DNA of 38,839 nucleotides, taken from NCBI GenBank assembly GCA_022827245.1, contig JAJDTI010000103.1, forward strand, positions 1-38,839. Reading direction: 5' to 3'. Origin of the DNA: Pseudomonadales bacterium. GTDB taxonomy: Bacteria; Pseudomonadota; Gammaproteobacteria; Pseudomonadales; Azotimanducaceae. The translations under genes were made by a program, and so were the position numbers. Under the pieces are notes generated by a model that was not told the origin of the DNA, searched no databases, and saw only the letters and a program-made list of their open reading frames with translations. Positions 9,006-15,687 of the stretch are shown here, piece after piece. Every line of letters begins with the position of its first letter. Position 1 is the stretch's first letter.

Positions 9006-9673
9006 TGCCGGAGTCTGACGACGATGTCCGCGCGCTCGGCGAGGCGCTCGTTGTGGGTGGCGAGGACCAGCCCGGCCCGCGCGTCGCGGACCTGTTCCCA
9101 GAGGCAGTCCGCCACGCGCGCGGCGTTGTCCGCATCGAGATTGCCGGTGGGCTCGTCGGCCAGCACGAGTGCCGGCGCGTGCGCCAGGGCGCGCGCGATG
9201 GCGACGCGTTGTTGTTCCCCGCCGGAGAGGGTGTCGGGAAAACGCCGCGCGAGGTCCGCGATGCCGAGCGGCCCGAGCCGGCCCAGCGCCTCGTCGGCGC
9301 GGTTCCGCAGACCGTTCAGCTCCAGGGGCAGGAGCACGTTCTCCTCCACGGTCAGCGTCGGCAACAGGTTGAGGAACTGGAAGACGAAACCGACGTGGCG
9401 GCGGCGGTACCGCAGGCGTCCCGCGCGCGACAGGGCGTGGACCGCGATCTCGCGGCTCCGGTCGGCCGCGCCTTCGACGACCACGCGGACCGCGCCGGCG
9501 TCCGGTCGAAGGAGCCCGCCGATCAGGTTCAGCAGCGTCGTCTTGCCGCTGCCGCTCGGCCCCCAGACGGCGGCGACCTGCCCCGGCCCCAGCCGGAACG
9601 AAACGTCGCGCAGGATGTGCCGGACCTGTGCGCCGTCCGCGCGCTGGAAGGCGACCCCGTCAACCTGGAGCAT
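9002..9673 (-). CDS. ABC transporter ATP-binding protein (LolD/MacB type, AttE-like)
   Basis: A 223-aa ATPase with Walker A GPSGSGKTT (about 38-46), Q-loop FVFQFLNLLPTLT, signature LSGGEQQRVAIARAL, Walker B LVLADEPTGNLD and H-loop ATHNE. The TGNLD after Walker B is characteristic of the LolD/MacB/FtsE group that powers FtsX-type permeases. It is the first gene of the minus-strand run, and its start at 9673 faces the divergent RHH gene across about 67 bp, so the operon promoter should lie at or just right of 9673. Confidence 0.93.
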   Translation of the reverse strand: MLQVDGVAFQRADGAQVRHILRDVSFRLGPGQVAAVWGPSGSGKTTLLNLIGGLLRPDAGAVRVVVEGAADRSREIAVHALSRAGRLRYRRRHVGFVFQFLNLLPTLTVEENVLLPLELNGLRNRADEALGRLGPLGIADLARRFPDTLSGGEQQRVAIARALAHAPALVLADEPTGNLDADNAARVADCLWEQVRDARAGLVLATHNERLAERADIVVRLRQ

Positions 9674-9713
9674 GTCGGTGGGGGCCTACGGTTTGTGCGA
9701 GGTGCCGAACAGG

Positions 9714-9726
9714 GACAACATGTGTC
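9714..9726. promoter_or_regulatory. Candidate operator: 13-bp imperfect palindrome
   Basis: GACAACATGTGTC is an 11/13 symmetric palindrome (outer GACA/TGTC) lying just upstream of the ribosome binding site of the Arc-like gene and between the two divergent transcription units. A weak -35/-10 pair (TTGTGC at 9693, CAACAT at 9716, 17-bp spacer) overlaps it. RHH repressors commonly bind such sites in their own promoters. No binding evidence exists here. Confidence 0.25.
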
Positions 9727-9727
9727 G

Positions 9728-9739
9728 GGAGGAGGGAGG
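9728..9739 (+). promoter_or_regulatory. Strong ribosome binding site fixing the RHH gene start
   Basis: Two overlapping GGAGG motifs (from 9728 and from 9735) precede the ATG at 9741. The first is 8 bp from the start codon, near optimal spacing. The reading frame is open upstream for a long way, so this site is what identifies 9741 as the start. Confidence 0.6.
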
Positions 9740-9740
9740 C

Positions 9741-10043
9741 ATGAACAAAGTACCGGTCCACAAGTTCCTGGTGCGGCTGCCGGTCGACCTGCACCAACGC
9801 GTCACGGAGGCCGCGGAGCGTTACAGGAGGAGCGTGAACTCGGAAATCGTAGCACGGCTCGAGCAGTCCCTCGCCGGCCTGCCGCACGATGCGGACGAGT
9901 CGGCCGTGGAGCCGCCGTTCTTTCCATACATAGAGACCACCTTCCGGCGCGACCTGTCGGAACAGGAGAACGCGTTGATCCGCGCGTTCCGGCGCCTCTC
10001 GCGACGCCAGCGCGGGGCGCTGGTCGCGCTGCTCACCGGATAA
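9741..10043 (+). CDS. Arc-family ribbon-helix-helix DNA-binding protein
   Basis: The 100-aa protein has an N-terminal Arc-like RHH domain: beta strand HKFLVRLPVDL (about 6-16), helix HQRVTEAAERYRRS and helix VNSEIVARLEQSL ending near residue 44. A charged second half follows, ending in LSRRQRGALVALL. Such proteins dimerise and bind operator DNA through the strand. The open frame extends far upstream, but codon context, the strong SD and the domain all support the ATG at 9741. Its stop TAA at 10041 leads directly into the ribosome binding site of the DUF3604 gene, so the two are co-transcribed. It may repress its own operon or the divergent exporter; the target is unknown. Confidence 0.85.
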   Translation: MNKVPVHKFLVRLPVDLHQRVTEAAERYRRSVNSEIVARLEQSLAGLPHDADESAVEPPFFPYIETTFRRDLSEQENALIRAFRRLSRRQRGALVALLTG

Positions 10044-10053
10044 GGAGGACAAC

Positions 10054-11943
10054 ATGCGCGCGCAATCGATCGAGGGGAACCACGGCCGAGCAGCCGCCGG
10101 ACGGGTTTCCCGGGCGGCCTGCCTGGGGATGCTGGTTGCGGTCGGGACGCTGGCTGTGGCGGAAGAGGGCCGCGCCGACGGGGACTTCCCCGCCACGGTC
10201 TACTGGGGCGACACGCACGTCCACACCGCGATCTCCGGGGACGCGTTCCTCGGGGGCACGCGCCTCGGACTCGACGACGCGTACCGGTTTGCGCGCGGCG
10301 ACGAGGTGACCAGCACGTCGGGCCAGCGGGCGCGGCTGCGTCGCGCGCTCGACTTCCTCGTCGTCGCCGACCACGGCAACAACGCGGGGGCGGCGTACGC
10401 GCGTGGTGCGTGGGAGAACGAGTCGGCCTTCCGCGAGACGGCCCTGGGGCGGATGTGGGCCGAAGCGTTCGCGGACCTCGACGCGGACCCGGAGATCGAC
10501 AAGGAGGCCCTGCGCACGGGCCCGTTGTTGCCCACGCACCGTCCCAACCAGATCGCCGTGCGGCACGAGCGCTTCCGGAACTCCGTCTGGCGGATGACCA
10601 CGGCCGCTGCCGACCGCTACAACGACCCGGGCCGTTTCACGACCTTCATCGCGTACGAGTGGACACCGCTGCTCGGTGCTGTGCACCGGGTGGTCCTCTT
10701 CGAGGACGACGCGGAACGGGCGAACCAGGTGGTGCCGCTGACGTCCAGCGACACCGTCCACGCCGAGGTGCTCTGGGACTACCTTGCCCGCTACGAAGAG
10801 CGCACCGGCGGTGCGGCGATCACGATCCCGCACAACAGCAACCTAACGTTCGGGCTGATGTTCTCCCTCGCGGACTCGTGGGGGCGTCCGCTGACGCGGG
10901 AGCGGATGGAGACACGCGCGCGTTTCGATCGAGTGGTGGAAGTCACCCAGATCAAGGGCGATAGCGAGACGCATCCCTGGCTCTCCCCGGACGATGCGTT
11001 CGCGGACTTCGAAACCTGGAACGGCTGGGGCGGCAAGGAGCCGTCGCCGGACAAGCCGCCGGAGCAGGTGCGGTACGAATACGCGCGGTCCGCCCTGCAG
11101 CTCGGGCTCTCGCAGCTCGCGCGCAAGGGGGTCAACCCGTTCCAGTTCGGCATGATCGGCAGTTCCGATGCGCACACGGGCCTGGCGGCCGTGGCGGAGG
11201 ACAACTTCTGGGGCAAGCACGCGGGCGCGGAACCGAGGGCGGGACGGCTCTTCGACGAACGTCCCACGACGGGATGGCAGGCCAATGCGGCCGGTTACGC
11301 CGGCGTCTGGGCGGGCGAGAACACGCGGGCGTCGATCTTCGCCGCCTTGCGGCGCAGGGAGGTCTACGCGACGACGGGTCCGCGGATCGTCCTGCGCTTC
11401 TTCGGCGGCTGGACGTTCGACGATGCGGACGCGGTCCGCACGGACCTCGCGGCGGCCGGCTATCGCCGTGGCGTCCCGATGGGAGGCGAACTCGCCGCCG
11501 CGCCGGAGCACGGGGCTCCGACCTTCCTGGTCCGCGCGCTCAAGGATCCGGACGGGGCGAACCTCGACCGCGTGCAGGTCGTCAAGGGTTGGCGCACCGC
11601 GGACGGCGAACTCCATGAGCGCGTCCACGACGTGGCGTGGTCGGGCGCGCGTGCACCCGACGGGGACGGCGCCGTGCCCGACGTCGGGAGTACCGTGGAC
11701 GTCGAGCGGGCGCGGTATTCGAACACGATCGGCGCGGCGGAACTCTCGACCGCCTGGGTCGATCCGGACTTCCGGCCGGAGGAGTACGCCTTCTACTACG
11801 TGCGCGTGCTGGAGATTCCGACGCCGCGCTGGACGGCCTACGACGCGGCGCGTTACGGGATCGGGGACATCCCGGAGCACATTCCGATGGTGACCCGGGA
11901 ACGCGCCTACTCCTCACCGATCTGGTACTCGCCCGCCCGGTAG
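10054..11943 (+). CDS. Exported DUF3604 family protein
   Basis: A 629-aa DUF3604 protein. An N-terminal basic and hydrophobic stretch (about 1-42, around AACLGMLVAVGTLAVA) looks like a secretion signal. The domain opens with VYWGDTHVHTAISGDA (about 49-64) and VVADHGNN (about 107-114), His/Asp motifs recalling PHP-type metal phosphoesterases. Later come ITIPHNSN and GMIGSSDAHTGLA, more conserved metal-ligand-like motifs. The biochemical role of the family is not established. The ATG at 10054 has GGAGG 6 bp upstream. Only 10 bp separate it from the RHH gene. No terminator is obvious after the stop. Confidence 0.9.
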   Translation: MRAQSIEGNHGRAAAGRVSRAACLGMLVAVGTLAVAEEGRADGDFPATVYWGDTHVHTAISGDAFLGGTRLGLDDAYRFARGDEVTSTSGQRARLRRALDFLVVADHGNNAGAAYARGAWENESAFRETALGRMWAEAFADLDADPEIDKEALRTGPLLPTHRPNQIAVRHERFRNSVWRMTTAAADRYNDPGRFTTFIAYEWTPLLGAVHRVVLFEDDAERANQVVPLTSSDTVHAEVLWDYLARYEERTGGAAITIPHNSNLTFGLMFSLADSWGRPLTRERMETRARFDRVVEVTQIKGDSETHPWLSPDDAFADFETWNGWGGKEPSPDKPPEQVRYEYARSALQLGLSQLARKGVNPFQFGMIGSSDAHTGLAAVAEDNFWGKHAGAEPRAGRLFDERPTTGWQANAAGYAGVWAGENTRASIFAALRRREVYATTGPRIVLRFFGGWTFDDADAVRTDLAAAGYRRGVPMGGELAAAPEHGAPTFLVRALKDPDGANLDRVQVVKGWRTADGELHERVHDVAWSGARAPDGDGAVPDVGSTVDVERARYSNTIGAAELSTAWVDPDFRPEEYAFYYVRVLEIPTPRWTAYDAARYGIGDIPEHIPMVTRERAYSSPIWYSPAR

Positions 11944-12010
11944 GGACGGGCTTGTCTCCATGAGCGCTAACTGACGCGACTTCGCCGTCCGGCCACCGCG
12001 CGGGATTGTC

Positions 12011-12385
12011 CTACGTGACCATGGCCGGCGCGCTGGCGTGCCGAGCACGCCCCCGAGCATCGCCCGGCACCTCGGCTGGATCGATCAGGCCGATGCGTCG
12101 CCCACCCCTGGAGACCAGCCAAGTCCGCGGGATCGCCACTTCGCGTTCGCGACGCGCGTCCGCGTAGCGCCCAGGCGGCGGCGCGCGCCCCTTCCACCCG
12201 TCGAACCACAGCCCTGAACTCGTACTGTCCAGTACCACCGGCGGCACCCGCCGACGTCGTTGCCGAAAATGCTTGCGCGCATTCAATAGCACGTACGCCA
12301 CCGCCCGCCTGACCTCGGTGGGCGTGCGCTTCACCGCATGATGGAACCGATCCGCCAAGACCCGCCCCACGCGCCCGAACACCCG
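12011..12385 (-). pseudogene. REP-associated tyrosine transposase (RayT), C-terminal half
   Basis: The reading frame ending at 12011 encodes the C-terminal part of a Y1/RayT-type transposase: RVFGRVGRVLADRFHH, then TPTEVRRAVAYVLLNARKH, which holds the probable catalytic tyrosine, then LDSTSSGLWFDGW. It has no start of its own. The homologous protein begins abruptly at RVF, at the 9-base repeat GAACACCCG (12377-12385). The N-terminal half lies on the same strand at 14702-15083, and joining the halves at the repeat restores a continuous, family-like CVKRVFGRVGRVLADRF. Confidence 0.8.
12377..12385. repeat. Left copy of 9-bp direct repeat GAACACCCG (probable target-site duplication)
   Basis: The same nine bases recur at 14702-14710. 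The two copies abut the broken ends of the RayT gene exactly, and keeping one copy restores the transposase frame. This is what a 9-bp duplication made by insertion would leave. Confidence 0.65.
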
Positions 12386-12784
12386 GAACGGTCGCATTTG
12401 CGCGCATTCTCCGTAAGTCCCTGATAATCAGGGTTTTGGAATCAAAACGAATCGCAACCTAGGCCAGTCAAGGAGTTGCAAATTGCACAATTCTCTACAA
12501 ACTGAGTACCAACTTGCGCGAGGTAACACAGCTCGCGGAAGCATTTGCAGCCATGGATTCCAGATCAGTTCTGTGGACTGCGCGGAGCGCACCGCTAGGC
12601 GACGTGGATATGCTCTCGCGCTCCGCGCCATGTATACCTAATGCAACCAACTATGACGTTCGGGAGCAAGGTATAACTAAAATGTTCCACTACGCCTGTG
12701 TACGTTTTAGTATACGTTAACAGGTATATGATCTGTGGCAGGCGTGAGCCAGCGTAATAGCGCATGGCGCTGCGCGGAGGGTGT
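12386..12784. other. Non-coding left part of the island
   Basis: About 400 bp without a convincing gene. It holds a small hairpin followed by T residues (12419-12437) and an AT-rich stretch near 12640-12735 with several TATA-like words. A 68-codon ORF from TTG at 12514 has no recognisable family or good RBS, and I do not call it. Confidence 0.5.
12419..12437 (+). terminator. Small hairpin with T-run near the island's left edge
   Basis: CCCTGA-TAA-TCAGGG forms a perfect 6-bp stem with a 3-base loop, followed by TTTT. It resembles a weak intrinsic terminator, but it has no gene just upstream on this strand, so its role is unclear. Confidence 0.25.
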
Positions 12785-12813
12785 TTGACGGCCGACCGTG
12801 TTCCGGGGAGAAT
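12785..12813 (+). promoter_or_regulatory. Putative sigma70 promoter of the DUF4145 gene
   Basis: TTGACG (12785-12790) and GAGAAT (12808-12813) are separated by 17 bp and lie 30 bp upstream of the proposed GTG start at 12844. The -35 is nearly consensus; the -10 matches at three positions. Confidence 0.4.
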
Positions 12814-12843
12814 CGCCGGTTTCTCCGTTGTGGAGTTCGCTCC

Positions 12844-13569
12844 GTGGACCAAGAACATTCGCCAGCACCGGGTAGGGACGCCTTCCACTGCCCGTATGAG
12901 GATTGCGGTGCCTACGCCCATCAGACATGGCGTATGGCGGGAGCTAGCGCCGAAGGTCTTGGCCGACAGATCATGGGGGTGCTACGCGCTCGAAAAGACG
13001 AGCCTCGGGGGAGTCTTACAGCCCCCGGGGTCGAGTTTGAGTCGAGGGCAGTCCTTGGCTTTGGGCTATCCGAATGCAGCCGATGTGGGAGGGTGAGCGT
13101 CTGGGTGGGCAACCAGATCGCCTGGCCCCGTGTCTCGCAAGCCCAGCCGCCAAATCCGGATCTTCCAGAGCAGGTGAAGAAGGACTACTTAGAGGCGGCG
13201 ACAATTGCTCGGCTATCACCACGCGGCGCGGCTGCGTTACTACGATTAGCTGTTCAACGGCTGTGTCAGGACTTGTCTGAGGAACGGGAGCTTAATGACG
13301 CCATTGGCGATCTTGTGGCCAATGGGCTTCATCCGATAGTGCAAGAGGCGCTCGACAGCGTGCGGCTGATTGGCAATGAGGCGGTCCATCCCGGTCAGAT
13401 GGGCTTGGAGGATGATCACGAAACGGTAGCTCGCCTTTTCATGTTGCTAAACGTGATCGCGGAGCAGATGATCACCCGGCCCAAGGAGGTGCGGGAGGTC
13501 TACATGGGATTGCCAGAAGAGAAACGGAACCAGATCGATAAGCGCGATGGGAAAGTCAGCGAAAACTAG
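12844..13569 (+). CDS. DUF4145 domain-containing protein
   Basis: The 241-aa protein starts with a small zinc-ribbon-like part: CPYEDCGAYAHQTW near the N-terminus and CSRCG further on, supplying four cysteines. A helical DUF4145 domain follows, containing RGAAALLRLAVQRLC, then ALDSVRLIGNEAVHPGQM and MLLNVIAEQMITRPKEV. The frame is open upstream, but the GTG at 12844 gives VDQEHSPAPG, the usual N-terminus of this family, and has GGAG about 8 bp upstream. DUF4145 domains occur in stand-alone proteins of mobile regions and fused to restriction or defence proteins; no biochemical function is established. It is the only sizeable gene of the island. Confidence 0.85.
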   Translation: MDQEHSPAPGRDAFHCPYEDCGAYAHQTWRMAGASAEGLGRQIMGVLRARKDEPRGSLTAPGVEFESRAVLGFGLSECSRCGRVSVWVGNQIAWPRVSQAQPPNPDLPEQVKKDYLEAATIARLSPRGAAALLRLAVQRLCQDLSEERELNDAIGDLVANGLHPIVQEALDSVRLIGNEAVHPGQMGLEDDHETVARLFMLLNVIAEQMITRPKEVREVYMGLPEEKRNQIDKRDGKVSEN

Positions 13570-14082
13570 CCATGTACCAGATACACTGATCCTTCTATTG
13601 CCGCAGCCAGCCCAACGCTAGCCAATCCCACACACAGAGCCAGAGCGTCAGTCCTTAGCCATGCGTAGTCGTTACGCGTAAAAGATCTTCATCTTGCAAC
13701 TTCACCGGGTCTGACCCGCGTTTACCGTTCTACCTCCCTCGCGTGACTAATCGCTGGGAGCAAAGCCATTGGCATTTGGTGAGTGGCCGGAGAGTCCGCT
13801 AGTTGCTCCCGGGTAACCTTTTCGGCATCCGTAGCGGCAAGAACTGTTTGTTGTTTAGTAGGTCCAGGCCACTACCAGCCCTCGCGGCTATCAGCTTGCT
13901 GCAGGTGGACGACCGTAACTCACGTCCTTCCAAGGACCGCTAACCCTTTCAACTATCCGTCCCGAAGGTTACGCCTGCATTGGCATTTAGGGCTCAGAGA
14001 TCGGTATATCTGTCAATCAATCGTGAAAAGATTTCATGATCAATAAGGACACCGAAAGTGTCTCGCGGAGCCAAATACAAGC
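13570..14082. other. Island stretch without a recognisable gene
   Basis: About 510 bp between the DUF4145 gene and the small RHH-like ORF. An 87-codon ORF from 13783 gives an unrecognisable Cys/Arg-rich translation, and I do not accept it. The word TTGGCATTT occurs twice (near 13770 and 13979), but no larger repeat structure is evident. Confidence 0.5.
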
Positions 14083-14187
14083 ATGGACGTGCAACAAACA
14101 CGATTTACCCTGAGGTTGGACCGGGACATAGATCACGCGCTCGGCATCATTGCGAAGCAACGTGAATCGAACAAGTCCGATCTCTGA
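14083..14187 (+). pseudogene. Truncated RHH (CopG/Arc-like) mini-ORF, 34 aa
   Basis: The ATG at 14083 opens a 34-codon frame reading MDVQQTRFTLRLDRDID, then HALGIIAKQRESNKSDL, ending at TGA 14185. This is the strand and first helix of a ribbon-helix-helix protein, ending exactly where the second helix (usually SDLI followed by a helix) should continue. A shifted frame continues as SLIFTLVRSEDN before its own stop, so a frameshift or small deletion probably truncated it. GGAG lies at 14067-14070, about 12 bp upstream. It could be the remains of an antitoxin-like regulator; no toxin gene is visible next to it. Confidence 0.45.
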
Positions 14188-14225
14188 TCTTCACGCTGGT
14201 TAGATCAGAGGACAACTAACACGGT

Positions 14226-14272
14226 CCCTGCTTAGGCGCTTCAGCTTGGCAGTTTCCAGATTGCCTAGCGGG
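14226..14272. repeat. Imperfect inverted repeat (bulged hairpin)
   Basis: CCCTGCTTAGGC (14226-14237) pairs with GCCTAGCGGG (14263-14272) with two unpaired bases and a 25-base loop. It sits between the RHH fragment and the 72-aa ORF. The bulges recall folded recombination sites, but the outer bases do not give the attC core arrangement. Confidence 0.3.
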
Positions 14273-14317
14273 ACTACCTAACGCCCTGCTACGATGCTCC
14301 GTTTTGGGAGCACATCA

Positions 14318-14536
14318 ATGGACAAGCTAATTGAATGGAAGATCCTGCTAGGCGACTACCACGGCAGGGAACTTCGCGTGGTTCGGACGCAAGGTGGCGA
14401 ATGGCACGCAACGGACGGGGAACGTGTCGTGCCAGTGACACGGGGAGGCGAGATCGAGCGAAGGGTTAGGCAGGTGTTCCAGCGGCAAGGGGAGGGACCG
14501 GGGGAGCCTGAAAGCGGAGCAAGCTCAAACGCCTAA
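14318..14536 (+). CDS. Hypothetical protein, 72 aa
   Basis: I do not recognise this family. The ATG at 14318 has GGGAG 7 bp upstream (14306-14310) and is preferred to the earlier in-frame start at 14294. The translation begins MDKLIEWKILLGDYHGREL and has short beta-like segments (RVVRTQGGEWHATDGERVV). It ends in a polar Gly/Glu/Ser-rich tail without membrane helices. It lies at the right side of the island. It may be a real small gene, judging by start context and a regular charged composition. Confidence 0.45.
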   Translation: MDKLIEWKILLGDYHGRELRVVRTQGGEWHATDGERVVPVTRGGEIERRVRQVFQRQGEGPGEPESGASSNA

Positions 14537-14701
14537 GGTTCTCCCCCCGGCCATCGCACTTTGGACTTGGGATGGTGCAAGAGTCCGGGAAAGCGGAACC
14601 GCGTGATCCTAGGGACCGCGCCAGAGCCAAGCAACCCAGGCGATCTGACGCTAAAGCCGTACACAAGGGAGCGAACACCACGCCGTTACTGGCGGGATCC
14701 T

Positions 14702-14710
14702 GAACACCCG
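14702..14710. repeat. Right copy of 9-bp direct repeat GAACACCCG
   Basis: Identical to 12377-12385. It is the last part of the N-terminal RayT half that matches the family before the sequence diverges into the island. Confidence 0.65.
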
Positions 14711-15083
14711 CTTCACGCACCGCGCAAAGCGGGCCGCGAGACTCTTCATGCCGTTCGCTAGGCACACCTTCCCCTGCGCCTCCACCAGGAAGTGCGCGTG
14801 GTCGTCCTGGATGGAGTAATGCACCACCCGGAACCCGGGCCGCTGCGCACACGCACTCTCCCGGAACGCCCGCACGAACCGCCCGCAGCGCAGCGGCGGC
14901 ACATCGTCCAGCACGCGCACGGTAACCAGCGGGGCAATGCCCCGGCACCCCGCCTCGGTCGCGGTGCGGCACCCGCGAATGACGCGTACGGGGACGGCCT
15001 GCACCGGGACGCGCGCCGCCACGGCCGCAGGGGCGAAACTCGATACTTGCCTGGCGCGATTGCCGGCGGCGTTTCGATCGCAC
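14702..15083 (-). pseudogene. REP-associated tyrosine transposase (RayT), N-terminal half, also frameshifted
   Basis: Reading leftward from a possible GTG at 15083, one frame gives QASIEFRPCGRGGARPGAGR and SRVPHRDRGG, the usual basic Gly-rich RayT start. The homology then moves to the next frame: VTVRVLDDVPPLR, FRVVHYSIQDDHAHFLVEA (with the His-x-His metal motif) and LAARFARCVKRVF. Removing one base from the G4/C4 run at 14931-14934 would rejoin the frames as HCPLVTVRV. After RVF the family match stops at the repeat. The gene is thus broken twice: a frameshift and the island insertion. The catalytic histidines and tyrosine are on separate halves. Confidence 0.78.
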
Positions 15084-15148
15084 GAGAGGGGGTTCCCGGG
15101 AGGTTTGCGCGGTCACGAAACTCGCTTCACCGACGCCTCCCCCCAACT

Positions 15149-15268
15149 GAACATCGCCCTTTCTCAATCCCGGCGACGGGCCGGCCACCAGACGCACCGC
15201 CAACGAAGACGAGACGAACCGCGCCCACGGGTCACGGCAGCCGCCGGAACTTGAAAAGGGCGATGTTC
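15149..15268. repeat. REP-like pair: inverted copies of AGGGCGATGTTC
   Basis: GAACATCGCCCTTTCTCAA (15149-15167) and TTGAAAAGGGCGATGTTC (15251-15268) are near-complementary, with an 83-base GC-rich segment between. Further direct copies of the core are at 15315-15326 (followed by CGTTGCGGAG), 15503-15513 (one base shorter, followed by CGTTGCGGGG) and 15609-15620 (AGGGCGACGTTC). Placement beside a RayT gene suggests REP elements once mobilised by it. Confidence 0.5.
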
Positions 15269-15400
15269 TCCTCGGGGCGGCGATGGCCCTCCGCAACCGA
15301 TCTCCCGGGTGATTAGGGCGATGTTCCGTTGCGGAGAAGACACCCTTCAAGACCCGTGGCTAGCACCTGACCCGCTCCACGACCCCACCAAGAGCAGGGA

Positions 15401-15475
15401 GCGTTTTCCACGGGCCGTCCACGGGCGCGGTCCCCCAGAACACCAGAGCGCCGGTGGGCGGGCGGTGGAAAACGC
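15401..15475. repeat. Perfect 11-bp inverted repeat GCGTTTTCCAC / GTGGAAAACGC
   Basis: The arms lie at 15401-15411 and 15465-15475, with a 53-base GC-rich loop that itself contains small complementary words. It could form a long hairpin in single-stranded DNA or RNA. It sits among the REP-like cores. Confidence 0.5.
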
Positions 15476-15687
15476 GGCGCAGGGCCGTGGCAACTCCAAA
15501 TCAGGGCGACTTCCGTTGCGGGGCACTCGCACTGTACCCGCGATTCACGCCAATGCCGACGGCGCGGCACCCGGCGGATCGCGATGCCCAAAGGGCGCGC
15601 CGAAGAAGAGGGCGACGTTCGCAGGCGCTCGGAGCCACTTTGCGCGCGTGGCCTCCTGCGGACGGGCCTGTCCCGTCCCGCCGCGGG

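Larger units (their letters stand above)
12386..14701. mobile_element. Inserted island of about 2.3 kb within the RayT gene
   Basis: The segment between the two GAACACCCG copies has clearly lower GC and less regular codon use than both flanks. It carries a DUF4145 gene, a truncated RHH-like ORF, a 72-aa ORF and about 1 kb of apparently non-coding DNA. No transposase or integrase gene is visible inside. Comparing the two ends by eye shows no convincing terminal inverted repeat. It may therefore be a non-autonomous element, or a decayed one. The boundary call rests on the interrupted transposase frame and the 9-bp duplication. Confidence 0.6.
15084..15687. other. Non-coding repeat-rich region between RayT and smpB
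   Basis: About 600 bp without a supported gene. It contains five copies of an AGGGCGAYGTTC-type word, one in inverse orientation, and a separate 11-bp perfect inverted repeat. I looked for a tmRNA next to smpB and found no such structure here. Confidence 0.55.

Noticed and set aside
11967..12407. 146-aa minus-strand ORF over the RayT C-terminal half
   Set aside because: It is the shifted-frame shadow of the recognised transposase frame.
12514..12720. 68-aa ORF on the plus strand at the left of the island
   Set aside because: TTG start without SD, no recognisable motif, and it ends in the AT-rich stretch; composition looks random.
13783..14046. 87-aa ORF in the island
   Set aside because: Cys- and Arg-scattered translation without family features or RBS.
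14221..14290. Possible integron attC site (bulged hairpin with TAAC words on both sides)
   Set aside because: Both outer words read as YAAC on the same strand, instead of the inverted RYYYAAC...GTTRRRY arrangement, and no integron integrase is in the window.
14466..15350. 294-aa minus-strand ORF
   Set aside because: Only its middle part (QASIEF...SRVPHRDR) is real RayT sequence; the rest is out-of-frame DNA and repeat region.
15149..15620. CRISPR array
   Set aside because: Repeats are about 12-20 bases, irregularly spaced and in both orientations, with no cas genes.
15084..15687. tmRNA (ssrA) gene next to smpB
   Set aside because: No tRNA-like ends, no tag-peptide frame and no CCA end were found; the region holds palindromic repeats instead.
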